Source: UBA288 sp050178135 (lineage in GTDB: Archaea; Halobacteriota; Methanomicrobia; Methanomicrobiales; Methanospirillaceae). Taken from it: a stretch of 64,000 bases of DNA. The position numbers were made by a program, and so were the translations under genes. Positions 18,112 to 26,380 of the stretch are shown piece by piece (positions within the stretch are counted from its first letter, which is position 1; each line of letters starts with the position of its first letter). The stretch lies in assembly GCA_050178135.1 (NCBI GenBank), contig JBFXGJ010000007.1, positions 1 to 64,000 on the forward strand. Direction: 5' to 3'. The notes beneath the pieces are model-generated. The model had not been told where the DNA came from. It was given only the letters and a program-made list of their open reading frames with translations, and ran no database searches.

Positions 18112-18423
18112 TCAGTCGTACTCACGCCACGTGTGGCCGCACGACACGCACCGGAAGAACCGGACTTCGGACTCGTCGGCCGAACGGAGCTGGCGCATCC
18201 ACCAGAAGGCCAGGTTGTGGCTACACTCGGGGCACTTGATCGCAATCGTGGGCTTGGTTGCGATGTCGTCCCCCTCCTCGAAGAAGATGATCTCCTTCTC
18301 CTGCCGGGGATCGGTCTTCTTCATCTGGTCACTGTCGGTGATCTGCCTGATGTACCCGCACCGCCGGCACTTGAGCTGGCCCGCCGAGGAGATCATCAGG
18401 CTCTTGCACTGCGGACAGAACAT
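18112..18423 (-). CDS. tfs: Transcription factor S (TFIIS-like)
   Basis: TFS stimulates RNA cleavage by stalled archaeal RNA polymerase. The 103-residue protein has both zinc ribbons: CPQCKSLM...CRRCGY at the N-terminus and CPECSHNLAF...CVSCGHTW at the C-terminus. The catalytic acidic loop is present as RSADESEVRF. Length and layout match the family exactly. It is divergent from artA across a 96-base gap. Confidence 0.93.
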   Translation of the reverse strand: MFCPQCKSLMISSAGQLKCRRCGYIRQITDSDQMKKTDPRQEKEIIFFEEGDDIATKPTIAIKCPECSHNLAFWWMRQLRSADESEVRFFRCVSCGHTWREYD

Positions 18424-18519
18424 CAGTCAAAACTTCGAGTTGAGAGGAGATTAAGCCTTCTTCCATGCCCCCCTGCCTCGAGAGAAATCCATAAGAGCGG
18501 CGGTCGTCGAGTCTTACTG

Positions 18520-19329
18520 ATGATCGAGTACCTCGTCCTCGCCTCGGCCCTCGCGTTCGGCCTCTTCCTGGTTCCCGGGCCGCACCGGCGGTTTGCCGGT
18601 TGCGCGGGATGGTGTGGCATGGTGCTCGTCCTGGTCGCCCTTCTCCCGGAGTTTGCCGCCGAGAACAACTTCGTCTATCCAGCCCTCACGGTCGCATCTC
18701 TCCCGTTTCTCTGGATCACCGTTCGCCGGCTCCTCGTCCTTGATCCGATGGTGATCGCCCTGACGCGCGGCGCCGCGATCGCGTTCGTGCTCTATGCCCC
18801 TTTCGCCTTCTACCAGCCGCTCGGGGACTGGCTGATCGGGGTCGTCGTCGGCCAGCTCACCTGGATACTGGACCTGATCGGGTTCGAGTACGGTATGTGG
18901 GCCTGGAACATCCTGATCCATAACGGTCTTCGGGTCGAGATTATCCTCGCCTGTACCGGGATCCAGTCTATTGCGATCATGCTCGGGGTGGCCTTCGCCG
19001 TTCCGGCCACCCCCCGTGAGCGTGCGCTCGCGTTCCTCGTCGTCGCCCCCGTCATCTACGTTCTGAACCTTATCCGGAACGTCTTCGTGGTGATCGCGTA
19101 CACGGACCAGTGGTTCCCCTACCTCCCGGGGATCGCCGGGAACGGCGAGTTCGGGTACGAGTCCTTCTTCTGGGCGCACAACGTCCTCGCCGAGCTGGGC
19201 GCCCTCGTGATCCTGATCATGATCGCCTGGGCCCTCTTCCGTCTCGTCCCGGCACTCGGCGACCTGGCGGCCGAACTGGTCGAGATCTACCGGGGCGACC
19301 TCATGCGAGCCGTCGGTAGAGATAGATGA
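18520..19329 (+). CDS. artA: Archaeosortase A
   Basis: ArtA is a multi-pass membrane transpeptidase-like enzyme that removes PGF-CTERM tails and links surface proteins to lipid. The 269-residue protein has about eight hydrophobic helices and the expected catalytic triad contexts: ILACTGIQSIAIMLGVAF (Cys near 144), YVLNLIRNVFVVIAY (Arg near 187) and FFWAHNVLAELGAL (His near 220). The frame is open upstream but MIEYLVLASALAFGLF is the natural start. Its 3' end overlaps the convergent CDP-alcohol phosphatidyltransferase gene by 29 bases. No PGF-CTERM substrate is in the window. Confidence 0.92.
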   Translation: MIEYLVLASALAFGLFLVPGPHRRFAGCAGWCGMVLVLVALLPEFAAENNFVYPALTVASLPFLWITVRRLLVLDPMVIALTRGAAIAFVLYAPFAFYQPLGDWLIGVVVGQLTWILDLIGFEYGMWAWNILIHNGLRVEIILACTGIQSIAIMLGVAFAVPATPRERALAFLVVAPVIYVLNLIRNVFVVIAYTDQWFPYLPGIAGNGEFGYESFFWAHNVLAELGALVILIMIAWALFRLVPALGDLAAELVEIYRGDLMRAVGRDR

Positions 19330-19951
19330 CCCGCTGGGCGGCCGAGAGGTTGGTGCAGACCGCGATCAGGACGATCGCGACCCCCATCGCCGCCGGCCCC
19401 ACGAGGAGGTGAGCGGCCCCGCCGAGGCAGAGGCAGAGGACGGTCTCGGGCCGGCCGAAGAAGCCGACACCCTCGAGCGGGTCCTGGATCTTACCGCCCT
19501 CGCGCTCGACATATCCCACCTCGGCGTAGACAACGGGCTTGATGAACGTGTTCATCAGCGAGCCGATGATCGCGAGCATCACCAGGCCGGTGTCGGCGAT
19601 CGGCGGGACCGGGAGGACGCCCGAGATGATCGGGATGCCTGAGAGGCCAACGCCGAGCAGGGCAGCGGCGTCCACGTACTTGTCCACGATCCAGTCGAAG
19701 ACGGCGCCGAAACAGGAGTGCCGATTGGTGAGGCGGGCGACGGAGCCGTCGACGAGGTCCAGCACGGCCGAGACGAAGAGGAGGAGGGCCCCCGAGAAGA
19801 AGTGCTGGGTAGTAAAGAGCACCATGCAGGCGAATCCCGCGACGAGCGAGAGGAGCGATAGCTGGTTGGGGGAGAGATGCAGGCGGACGAACAGGCCCGC
19901 AAGCGGTTCCAGGTACCGCCGAAACCTGGGCCGCAGCGCCGTAATATTCAC
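19301..19951 (-). CDS. pgsA: Archaetidylinositol phosphate synthase (CDP-alcohol phosphatidyltransferase)
   Basis: The enzyme transfers inositol phosphate to CDP-archaeol to make archaetidylinositol phosphate, a polar membrane lipid. The 216-residue membrane protein has the family motif 'DxxDGxxAR...GxxxDxxxD' as DLVDGSVARLTN, then FGAVFDWIVDKYVD. Sequences such as RLHLSPNQLSLLSLVAGF also fit this archaeal subgroup. Other CDP-alcohol transferases share the motif, so the inositol assignment is probable, not certain. The gene runs opposite to artA and overlaps it at the 3' end. Confidence 0.85.
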   Translation of the reverse strand: MNITALRPRFRRYLEPLAGLFVRLHLSPNQLSLLSLVAGFACMVLFTTQHFFSGALLLFVSAVLDLVDGSVARLTNRHSCFGAVFDWIVDKYVDAAALLGVGLSGIPIISGVLPVPPIADTGLVMLAIIGSLMNTFIKPVVYAEVGYVEREGGKIQDPLEGVGFFGRPETVLCLCLGGAAHLLVGPAAMGVAIVLIAVCTNLSAAQRVIYLYRRLA

Positions 19952-20046
19952 GTCCGGTCTCCATGGTCCCCCGATTGGGGGCTGCTCTCACATATTCTGG
20001 CGGGGCCGGGGATAAAGGCGCGGGTCGCATGACCGTAAAACCTCTC

Positions 20047-20056
20047 CCCTTTTTAT
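20047..20056 (+). promoter_or_regulatory. Putative TATA box for arfC
   Basis: The AT-rich cctttttatc lies 40-45 bases before the arfC ATG, and a cagggagaat ribosome-site-like stretch lies just before it. Confidence 0.35.
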
Positions 20057-20093
20057 CTCTCCGGCGCGAATGTCCTGTATCAGGGAGAATATC

Positions 20094-20774
20094 ATGCCAG
20101 ACGACCGCATTCGGCCGCACGTACTGATGATGTCCGAGATCACGGCCGACGGGAAGCTGACCCTCAAGAGAGGAGCCTCAAGCAAACGCTTGATGAAGTA
20201 CATGGCCCCTGAGACCGAGGTGCTCCTTCACGAGACCCGCGCGCGGTACGATGCGATCATGGTCGGGTCGAACACGATACGGATCGACGACTCCCACCTG
20301 ACCGTTCGGTTTGTCGAGGGACCAAGCCCCCTCCGGGTGATCCCCTCGTCGGATGCCGACCTCCCACCCGGAGCGAACGTCCTGGGAACCGAGGCGAGGA
20401 CCGTGGTGGCCGTCTCCGAACGAGCCCCGCTAGAACGGGTGGCGGCGCTCCGTGCCGCCGGCGTGGACGTGGTGACGACCGGTGTCGAACGGGTCGACCT
20501 GCCGCTCCTGATGCGCCTCCTCGTCAAGGACTATAGGGTCTCGTCGCTCATGGTCGAGGGCGGACCGACCCTCAACTGGCACATGCTCCACCACCGCCTC
20601 GTGGACGAGATCCGGCTGATCCACCTGCCGTTCATCGTGGGTGGTGAGGACACCCCCTCGCTGGTCGGGGGCATGCGGATCGACTCGGAGGATGAGATGA
20701 TCCGCCTCTCGCTCAAGGCCCACTATCTCTGCGGTACCAACCTGGTGACCGAGTACGACGTCCTGTACCCCTAG
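20094..20774 (+). CDS. arfC: 2,5-diamino-6-(ribosylamino)-4(3H)-pyrimidinone 5'-phosphate reductase
   Basis: The enzyme reduces the ribosyl side chain of the pyrimidine intermediate in archaeal riboflavin, F420 and FAD synthesis. The 226-residue protein matches the RibD C-terminal reductase fold: HVLMMSEITADGKLTLKRG, YDAIMVGSNTIRIDD, LMVEGGPTLNWHMLH and LPFIVGGEDTPSLV. The ATG at 20094 follows cagggagaat and fits homologous N-termini. Its stop overlaps the 3' end of the convergent truD gene by four bases. Confidence 0.92.
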   Translation: MPDDRIRPHVLMMSEITADGKLTLKRGASSKRLMKYMAPETEVLLHETRARYDAIMVGSNTIRIDDSHLTVRFVEGPSPLRVIPSSDADLPPGANVLGTEARTVVAVSERAPLERVAALRAAGVDVVTTGVERVDLPLLMRLLVKDYRVSSLMVEGGPTLNWHMLHHRLVDEIRLIHLPFIVGGEDTPSLVGGMRIDSEDEMIRLSLKAHYLCGTNLVTEYDVLYP

Positions 20775-22042
20775 ACCATCCGGAGAGGATCGGCCTTCAT
20801 GAACTCACGGCAGACCGTCGTGGCGTACTGACCAGGTCCGAGGGCGAAAGCGAGCTCGACACAATCCGCTGCGACATGGGTCTCGACCGTGGCGTCGATC
20901 CGGATCGGTCGGACGGCACCGGAGAACGGGGTCCCAACGAGTCTCGCTGCCTTCTCGAAGCCGGCCTCGTCGACCTCATCCTCCTCGAGCAGCCGCCGGG
21001 TGACCGCGTCAGTCTGACCCCGCACATCAAAGGGAGTACTTCCCGGAAGGGCGATCCCCACCCGTGCCCGTCCGCGGCGGACGAGCATGCGTGCCGGCCC
21101 GATCGAGCGCGTCTCGACCACGTCCGTCCGGCCATCGGAGAAGACAAGCCGATCGCCGACCTCCGGCTCGTCCAGGGCGACGCCGCGTTCGATCCTCGCG
21201 GAGAGCACCCGGTTGAAGAGATGGGACTGGTAGGCCGAGACGAGCATCGAGGCGAGCTTCGGGGGAAGGGCGCGGAGCGCCCCGGCATAATCTTCGGGCG
21301 CCCCGATCAGGTGGTGGAGCATCGCGCGTTCGTATCGGAGCGGTACGGGGTACCGGGCGAGCGCAGCACGGGGGTCGCGCTCCACCATGAAGGTTTCCCG
21401 TGCAACCCGGACGGGTTCCGATTCGGTTGGGAACGAGAGGCCGATGTAGGTCGTGACGGCGCCCTCGACATCCCCTGCAACTAGGAGCCGGCCGACAATG
21501 TGGGTCACCGGCCTGACGACCCCGAATCGCTGCAGGCCGACATAGTTCGGGAGCCCGGTCCCCGCCGCGCGGGCGGCTGTCGCGGCCCTCGTCTCCAGGT
21601 CGTCGGTCTCGCACTCGCGAACGACGATTCGGAACCGGTTCCCCTCGAGGTCGCCGAGAGCGAACCCCCGGTTCGCCTGGCCCAGGGGCTCGAGGGTGAG
21701 ATCGGGGATTGCGAGTGCCCGCACCGCCTCTGCGGTCACGTTATAGAGGGCGATCGCCTGGGTGGTCACCGCCCGCCGGTCCTTGGTACCGGCGAACGAG
21801 CATCGCCGGTGACTGATGCCCAGCCGGTCCGTGATCGCCCGGATCACCTTCCCCTGCTCCCAGTTACGTTTCGTGAGGCGACAGACCAGGTACGGCCCGC
21901 CGGTGAGCGGTGGGAGCGTCTCGCACTCCTCGACACGGAAGTCCTCGGGCGAGGCCCGGAGGCGCCCTCCGACCCCGGGCGCCTCGTTCGCGTACCAGCA
22001 GATGCCGAGCGACCTCTCGAGCGGCTGGTCGGAGGATATCAT
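20771..22042 (-). CDS. truD: tRNA pseudouridine(13) synthase TruD
   Basis: TruD converts uridine 13 of tRNA to pseudouridine. The 423-residue protein has the catalytic aspartate in SFAGTKDRRAVTTQAIALYN and the family motifs PNYVGLQRFGVVRPVTHIVG and VSAYQSHLFNRVLSAR. The frame is open for 94 more codons upstream, but those codons overlap pth in another frame; MISSDQPLERSLGICWY at 22042 overlaps the pth stop by four bases (ATGA). truD and pth therefore form a small translation/tRNA operon. Confidence 0.92.
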   Translation of the reverse strand: MISSDQPLERSLGICWYANEAPGVGGRLRASPEDFRVEECETLPPLTGGPYLVCRLTKRNWEQGKVIRAITDRLGISHRRCSFAGTKDRRAVTTQAIALYNVTAEAVRALAIPDLTLEPLGQANRGFALGDLEGNRFRIVVRECETDDLETRAATAARAAGTGLPNYVGLQRFGVVRPVTHIVGRLLVAGDVEGAVTTYIGLSFPTESEPVRVARETFMVERDPRAALARYPVPLRYERAMLHHLIGAPEDYAGALRALPPKLASMLVSAYQSHLFNRVLSARIERGVALDEPEVGDRLVFSDGRTDVVETRSIGPARMLVRRGRARVGIALPGSTPFDVRGQTDAVTRRLLEEDEVDEAGFEKAARLVGTPFSGAVRPIRIDATVETHVAADCVELAFALGPGQYATTVCREFMKADPLRMV

Positions 22043-22401
22043 AGGAGCGAGAGCCCGCCGGTCACCCGGTCGAGGACCTCGGAGCGGGCGGGGCCCAGCC
22101 CGAGGGCGGTGATCGTGCCGGGGGGGACCTCGGTCATGCCGGCGTCCTGGATCAGGGCCGTTGCGATCCCCTGTCGCTCTGCGATCACCTTCAACTCGTA
22201 GAGCGCCTGGAGCGAGGGGACCTTCAGGACCACCTTCTTCTGCCCCTCGTTCAGCCATGCACGCCGCTCCTCCTTGCCGGCATGTTCGTAGGCCATCACC
22301 GCGGCGTGGGCGACCTGGGCACATCGTTTACCACACGAGATCTTGAGATCGGAGCGGATCAGAAGGCACTGTTTAAACCGGAACTCGTCGTCGGAGGGCA
22401 T
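22039..22401 (-). CDS. pth: Peptidyl-tRNA hydrolase (Pth2)
   Basis: Pth2 frees tRNA from prematurely released peptidyl-tRNA. The 120-residue length is exact for the archaeal/eukaryotic Pth2 type. Visible motifs are LKISCGKRCAQVAHAAVMAY, KVVLKVPSLQALYEL and VPPGTITALGLGP. It is translationally coupled to truD downstream. Confidence 0.94.
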   Translation of the reverse strand: MPSDDEFRFKQCLLIRSDLKISCGKRCAQVAHAAVMAYEHAGKEERRAWLNEGQKKVVLKVPSLQALYELKVIAERQGIATALIQDAGMTEVPPGTITALGLGPARSEVLDRVTGGLSLL

Positions 22402-22457
22402 CCCGTACCTGGTCGTCCGCTGGGATGATAGCCCTGCCGTGAGGGAGAGAGGACCGG

Positions 22458-23306
22458 TTACGCGGTTCCCGGCGTCGACCGTGCCGGGATCACGATCTGA
22501 GCGCGCCGGTAGGTGCCGCGGAACCTGAGACCTTCCTTCTGCATGGTGAGCGCGGTGCGGAGGGCACGCCGGAGGTGATTCTCCCCCCGCCTGTCGACAC
22601 CGCCCATGCGCGCCGCGCAGTCAGCCACCGCGTCACCGATCGTTGGATAGATCACCGGTTCTCCGACCTCGGCGTAGGTGACCACGGAGCGATATCCCAG
22701 GGTCTCGAGGACGCGGGCAAGGCTCGATGCGTAGGGCGGGTCGACGTAGGGGGCCCCGTGGACGTCCGGCCAGATGCCGGCGAGGAACCGGATCTGCGGT
22801 GGGGCGCTCTCGGGCCAGAAGAGGTGGAGCTTCCCGCTGGTAAGGTCGAGCAAACGCTTGATCGTGTTCTCGATCTCGGGAGTGTAGAGCGCAGCTGAGC
22901 CGATCACCATATCAAATGGCCCGGACTCTCGGGCCACCTCGAAGGAACCGTCGAGGACGGTCACCGACTCCTCCACCCGCCGTTGTCGCGAGCACCCGCG
23001 CAGGAAGGAGGCGTAGCGACGGGAGCGCGTCGTAACCGTCACGCCCACGCCTCGTCGCGCCATCAGGTATGGGAGGAGAGGCGTCCCCTCAACAATCAGG
23101 ACCGAGCGGCCTTTCAGTTCGCCCTCGTTCTCCGTCATCTCCGCGAGATACGCCCGTGCCTCCTCTATCGCAGGGAGCGAGTTACGGGCGATGTCCTCGA
23201 GGGCTGTCCCCGGTCGAAGTGGCAGGAGATGGGGGGTGGCCAGGTGCCGGCGCATCCGGTCGGCCCAGGCCGACGCACATTCCGTCCTCGTGATACAGTC
23301 GTCCAA
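22458..23306 (-). CDS. Uncharacterised Rossmann-fold (methyltransferase-like) protein
   Basis: I do not recognise a named family. The 282-residue protein looks like a two-part molecule: a helical N-terminus and a nucleotide-binding core with VLIVEGTPLLPYLMARRGVGVTVTTRSRRYASFLRGC, GPFDMVIGSAALYTPEIENT and KLHLFWPESAPPQIRFLAG. This resembles a class I SAM methyltransferase but motif I is weak. I set the start at a TTG (23306) with a near-perfect aggaggg seven bases upstream; the frame is open to a GTG at 23435. It follows pth on the same strand with a 56-base gap, so it may belong to that tRNA operon. Confidence 0.6.
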   Translation of the reverse strand: MDDCITRTECASAWADRMRRHLATPHLLPLRPGTALEDIARNSLPAIEEARAYLAEMTENEGELKGRSVLIVEGTPLLPYLMARRGVGVTVTTRSRRYASFLRGCSRQRRVEESVTVLDGSFEVARESGPFDMVIGSAALYTPEIENTIKRLLDLTSGKLHLFWPESAPPQIRFLAGIWPDVHGAPYVDPPYASSLARVLETLGYRSVVTYAEVGEPVIYPTIGDAVADCAARMGGVDRRGENHLRRALRTALTMQKEGLRFRGTYRRAQIVIPARSTPGTA

Positions 23307-23491
23307 TGTGAAGCCCTCCTGGCGGGCCTGCGTGCTCAGAGCCCGAGAAGAATGTATTGAACAATGAGCGTGAAATGGTTTACGGACGTTAACGGCGCCG
23401 AATGAGGTGGTGCGCGGGCATACCTTCATCATCACTCACGAAGTTCACTCTTCAGGATACCGGCTCGGTCCTGTACGCTCCGTACGAGAAA

Positions 23492-23501
23492 GGGGGGGGG
23501 G
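23492..23501. repeat. Homopolymer of ten G
   Basis: A G10 tract lies 41 bases before the ATG chosen for the PAS histidine kinase, in a frame that is open upstream to 23407. Such tracts can slip during replication; see the findings. Confidence 0.6.
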
Positions 23502-23541
23502 ACGGACGGACGCCGAACGGGAACCGGAGGTATGGCAGGGC

Positions 23542-26379
23542 ATGGTGGTTGAAGAGAACGGACAGGAGTCAACGGGAGAGCGGGTTAACAGCTCCGTCCT
23601 GACGGACCCGCTCCCACTCGAATGGATCGCGGAGAACGCTCCGTATCCGATGGCCCTGATCGATGCGAAGGGGCAATACCGTTTCATCAACGCCAAGTTC
23701 CGGGAGATCTTTGGTTTCTCAGGTGCTCACCTCCCAACTGGGCGCGAATGGTTTGAGCAGGCCTTCCCGGACGAAGAGGAGCGTCGAAAGGCGATCGCGC
23801 TCTGGAAGGAGGACATGGAGCACGAAGGAGTTCGGGAGCCCCTCCCCCGCCTCTTTCGAGTCAGGTGTGGGGATGGAACGGACCGCCAGGTTCTCTTCCG
23901 GCCGATCGCCCTCGGCACCGGTGACCGGCTCGTTGCCTACGAGGACCTGACCCTGATCCTGGAGCACCAGGAGGCCCTCGAGCGGCTGAACCAGCGCCTG
24001 GAGGAGATCATCGACTTCCTCCCCGACCCGACCTTCGTGATCGACGACAGGAAGACCGTGATCGCATGGAACCGGGCGATGGAGGAGTTGACCGGGATGA
24101 CGAAGGAGGAGATCCTCGGGCGCACGGATCGCGCCTACGCGGTGCCATTCTACGGCGAAGCACGCCTTCCGCTCCTTGCCGACCGGGTTCTGTCCGACTG
24201 CGGGGACGAGGGAGTCGAGTCGTACACCTGCCTGGATCGACAGGACGGTACCCTCGTTGCCGAGACGTTCGTCCCATCCCGGAACCGGGGGGGCGGGATG
24301 CACCTGTGGGGCAAGGCCACCCGGCTTATCGGGCCGGAGGGACGGTCAGCGGGCGCGATCGAGTCGATCAGGGACATCACCTCTATCAAGAGAGCAGAAG
24401 AGGAGCTCCGCAGGAGCGAGGAGCGGTACCGCGCGCTCGTCGAGAGTATCAAGGACATCATCTACGCGATCGACAGCGAGGGAAGGATCACCTACGTGAG
24501 CCCCGTCATCTCCGAGGCTGCGGGGTACCAGCCCGGGGAGCTGGTCGGACGATCGTATTTCGATCTCGTCCACCCGGACGACCGGGCGCAGATCGGTTCA
24601 CTCTTCTCCACGCTCCTCGAGGGTGGAGAGGGGCCCCACGAGTTTCGGATGCTGAAAGCGTCGGGCGAGGTGCGCTGGGTCCGGACGTACACCCATGCGA
24701 TCACGGTCGACGGGGAGGTGGTCGAACTCAGGGGGGTCCTGACCGACATCACCGACCAGAAGGAACAGGAGGCGGCGGTTCAGCGAAGCGAGGCGCTCCT
24801 CGCCCGCATGGCGGACCTCACCCCGTTTGGGTACTGCGTGGTCGACAACGAGACGGACCGGTTCCTCTACCTGAACGACCGGTTCTGCCAGCTCTGGGAA
24901 TGGGAGGGGCTCTGCGACGAACTGCGCCGGTATGACTTCCTGCACAGCGACTTCGTCGCGTGGGTGGCACCGACGGTCGAGGACCCGACGACCTTCATCG
25001 AGTCCTGTGCAGCCCTCCAGGTCGGAGAAGGTCCGAAGGAGGCGATCGACGAGGTCCGCCTCTGCGACGGGCGCACCCTGTGGCGCTATTCGGCCCAGAT
25101 TCGTGATGAGGAGGACCGCCTGTTCGGGCGCCTCTATCTCTACAAGGACATCACGGACGAGCGGCGCCAGGTCGTGGAGTTGCAACGGTATCGCGACGAG
25201 CTCGAACGCCTCGTCGAGGAGCGCACGGAGGAGCTTACCCGCACCAACGAGGCCCTCGTCCAGGAGATGGCTGTGCGCGAGCAGGCGACACAGCGGCGGA
25301 TCGAGAGCGAGGAGCGGTTCAGCCGGATCTTCGACCAGGCCCCCATCGGGATGGCAGTGGTCTCTCTCGACGACCAGTTCGTGCGGGTGAACGAGGCCCT
25401 CTGCCAGGTCACGGGCTACTCCCGGGAGGAGCTGCTGCGGATGGGCCCGTTCGAGATAACGCACCCCGACGATGTCGAGGAGGGACGAGCGCTCACCGGG
25501 CGCCTGCTCGACGGGGAGTTCGAGGACTACGCGCGGGACAAGCGCTACCTGCGCCGGGACGGGACGACGGTCTGGGTCCACATGACGATCGGGGTGGTGA
25601 AGGACGCGTCAGGTCAACCACTCCACCTCTTCAGCATGACCGAGGACGTCACGGCCCAGAGAGCGGCCGAAGAACGCCTCCGTGTCTCCGCCCTGGCCCT
25701 CCGGGAGAGCAATGAGGACCTCCAGCGGTTCGCCTACATCGCCTCCCACGACCTGCAGGAGCCCCTCCGGACCGTGATCGCGTTCTCCCAGCTCCTCGAA
25801 CGTCGGCTCGGAGACAAGGCGGACACCGAGATCAGGGAGCTTCTCGGGTTCATCATCGACGGGGGAGTACGGATGCAGGCCCTGATCCAGGACCTGCTCG
25901 TCTTCTCCCGTGTCGTCACCGGCGGCCGGACGCTTCAGCCAACGGAAATCGACGAGGTGGTCGCCGATGTGCTGAAGTCGCTCGGCGCCTCGATCGAGGA
26001 GACCGGAGCCCGGCTGAGTGTGGACCCGCTTCCAGTCGTCCTGAGCGATCCCAGCCAGCTGCACCAGGTCTTCTTGAACCTCATCGGGAACGCGATCAAG
26101 TACCGGACCGCGGACCCGCCGACTATCGAGGTCTCAGCGGAGCGGATTGGAGACGACTGGGTCTTCTCCGTCAGGGACAACGGGATCGGGATCGAACCGC
26201 GACACCACGACCGCGTCTTCGAGATCTTCCAGCGGCTTCACACGAGCGAGGAGTACGAGGGGACCGGGATCGGTCTCGCGGTGGTACGGCGGATCGTCGA
26301 GCGCCACGGGGGTCGCTGCTGGCTCGAGTCGACGCCCGGCGTGGGAAGTACGTTCTTCTTCTCACTCCCGGCAATCTGA
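23542..26379 (+). CDS. Cytoplasmic multi-PAS sensor histidine kinase
   Basis: The 945-residue protein has no membrane segment and should sense an intracellular signal. About five PAS domains are visible, starting near residues 30 (ENAPYPMALIDAKGQYRF), 155 (DFLPDPTFVIDDRKTV), 295 (ESIKDIIYAIDSEGRITYV), 420 (weaker) and 595 (FDQAPIGMAVVSLDDQFV). A coiled coil separates domains four and five. The HisKA box is FAYIASHDLQEPLRTVIAF and the ATPase has NAIKYRT, DNGIGIEP and GTGIGLAVVRRIVERHGG. The ATG at 23542 was chosen over an open extension to 23407. No response regulator is adjacent. It ends one base from convergent mutL. Confidence 0.9.
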   Translation: MVVEENGQESTGERVNSSVLTDPLPLEWIAENAPYPMALIDAKGQYRFINAKFREIFGFSGAHLPTGREWFEQAFPDEEERRKAIALWKEDMEHEGVREPLPRLFRVRCGDGTDRQVLFRPIALGTGDRLVAYEDLTLILEHQEALERLNQRLEEIIDFLPDPTFVIDDRKTVIAWNRAMEELTGMTKEEILGRTDRAYAVPFYGEARLPLLADRVLSDCGDEGVESYTCLDRQDGTLVAETFVPSRNRGGGMHLWGKATRLIGPEGRSAGAIESIRDITSIKRAEEELRRSEERYRALVESIKDIIYAIDSEGRITYVSPVISEAAGYQPGELVGRSYFDLVHPDDRAQIGSLFSTLLEGGEGPHEFRMLKASGEVRWVRTYTHAITVDGEVVELRGVLTDITDQKEQEAAVQRSEALLARMADLTPFGYCVVDNETDRFLYLNDRFCQLWEWEGLCDELRRYDFLHSDFVAWVAPTVEDPTTFIESCAALQVGEGPKEAIDEVRLCDGRTLWRYSAQIRDEEDRLFGRLYLYKDITDERRQVVELQRYRDELERLVEERTEELTRTNEALVQEMAVREQATQRRIESEERFSRIFDQAPIGMAVVSLDDQFVRVNEALCQVTGYSREELLRMGPFEITHPDDVEEGRALTGRLLDGEFEDYARDKRYLRRDGTTVWVHMTIGVVKDASGQPLHLFSMTEDVTAQRAAEERLRVSALALRESNEDLQRFAYIASHDLQEPLRTVIAFSQLLERRLGDKADTEIRELLGFIIDGGVRMQALIQDLLVFSRVVTGGRTLQPTEIDEVVADVLKSLGASIEETGARLSVDPLPVVLSDPSQLHQVFLNLIGNAIKYRTADPPTIEVSAERIGDDWVFSVRDNGIGIEPRHHDRVFEIFQRLHTSEEYEGTGIGLAVVRRIVERHGGRCWLESTPGVGSTFFFSLPAI

Positions 26380-26380
26380 C

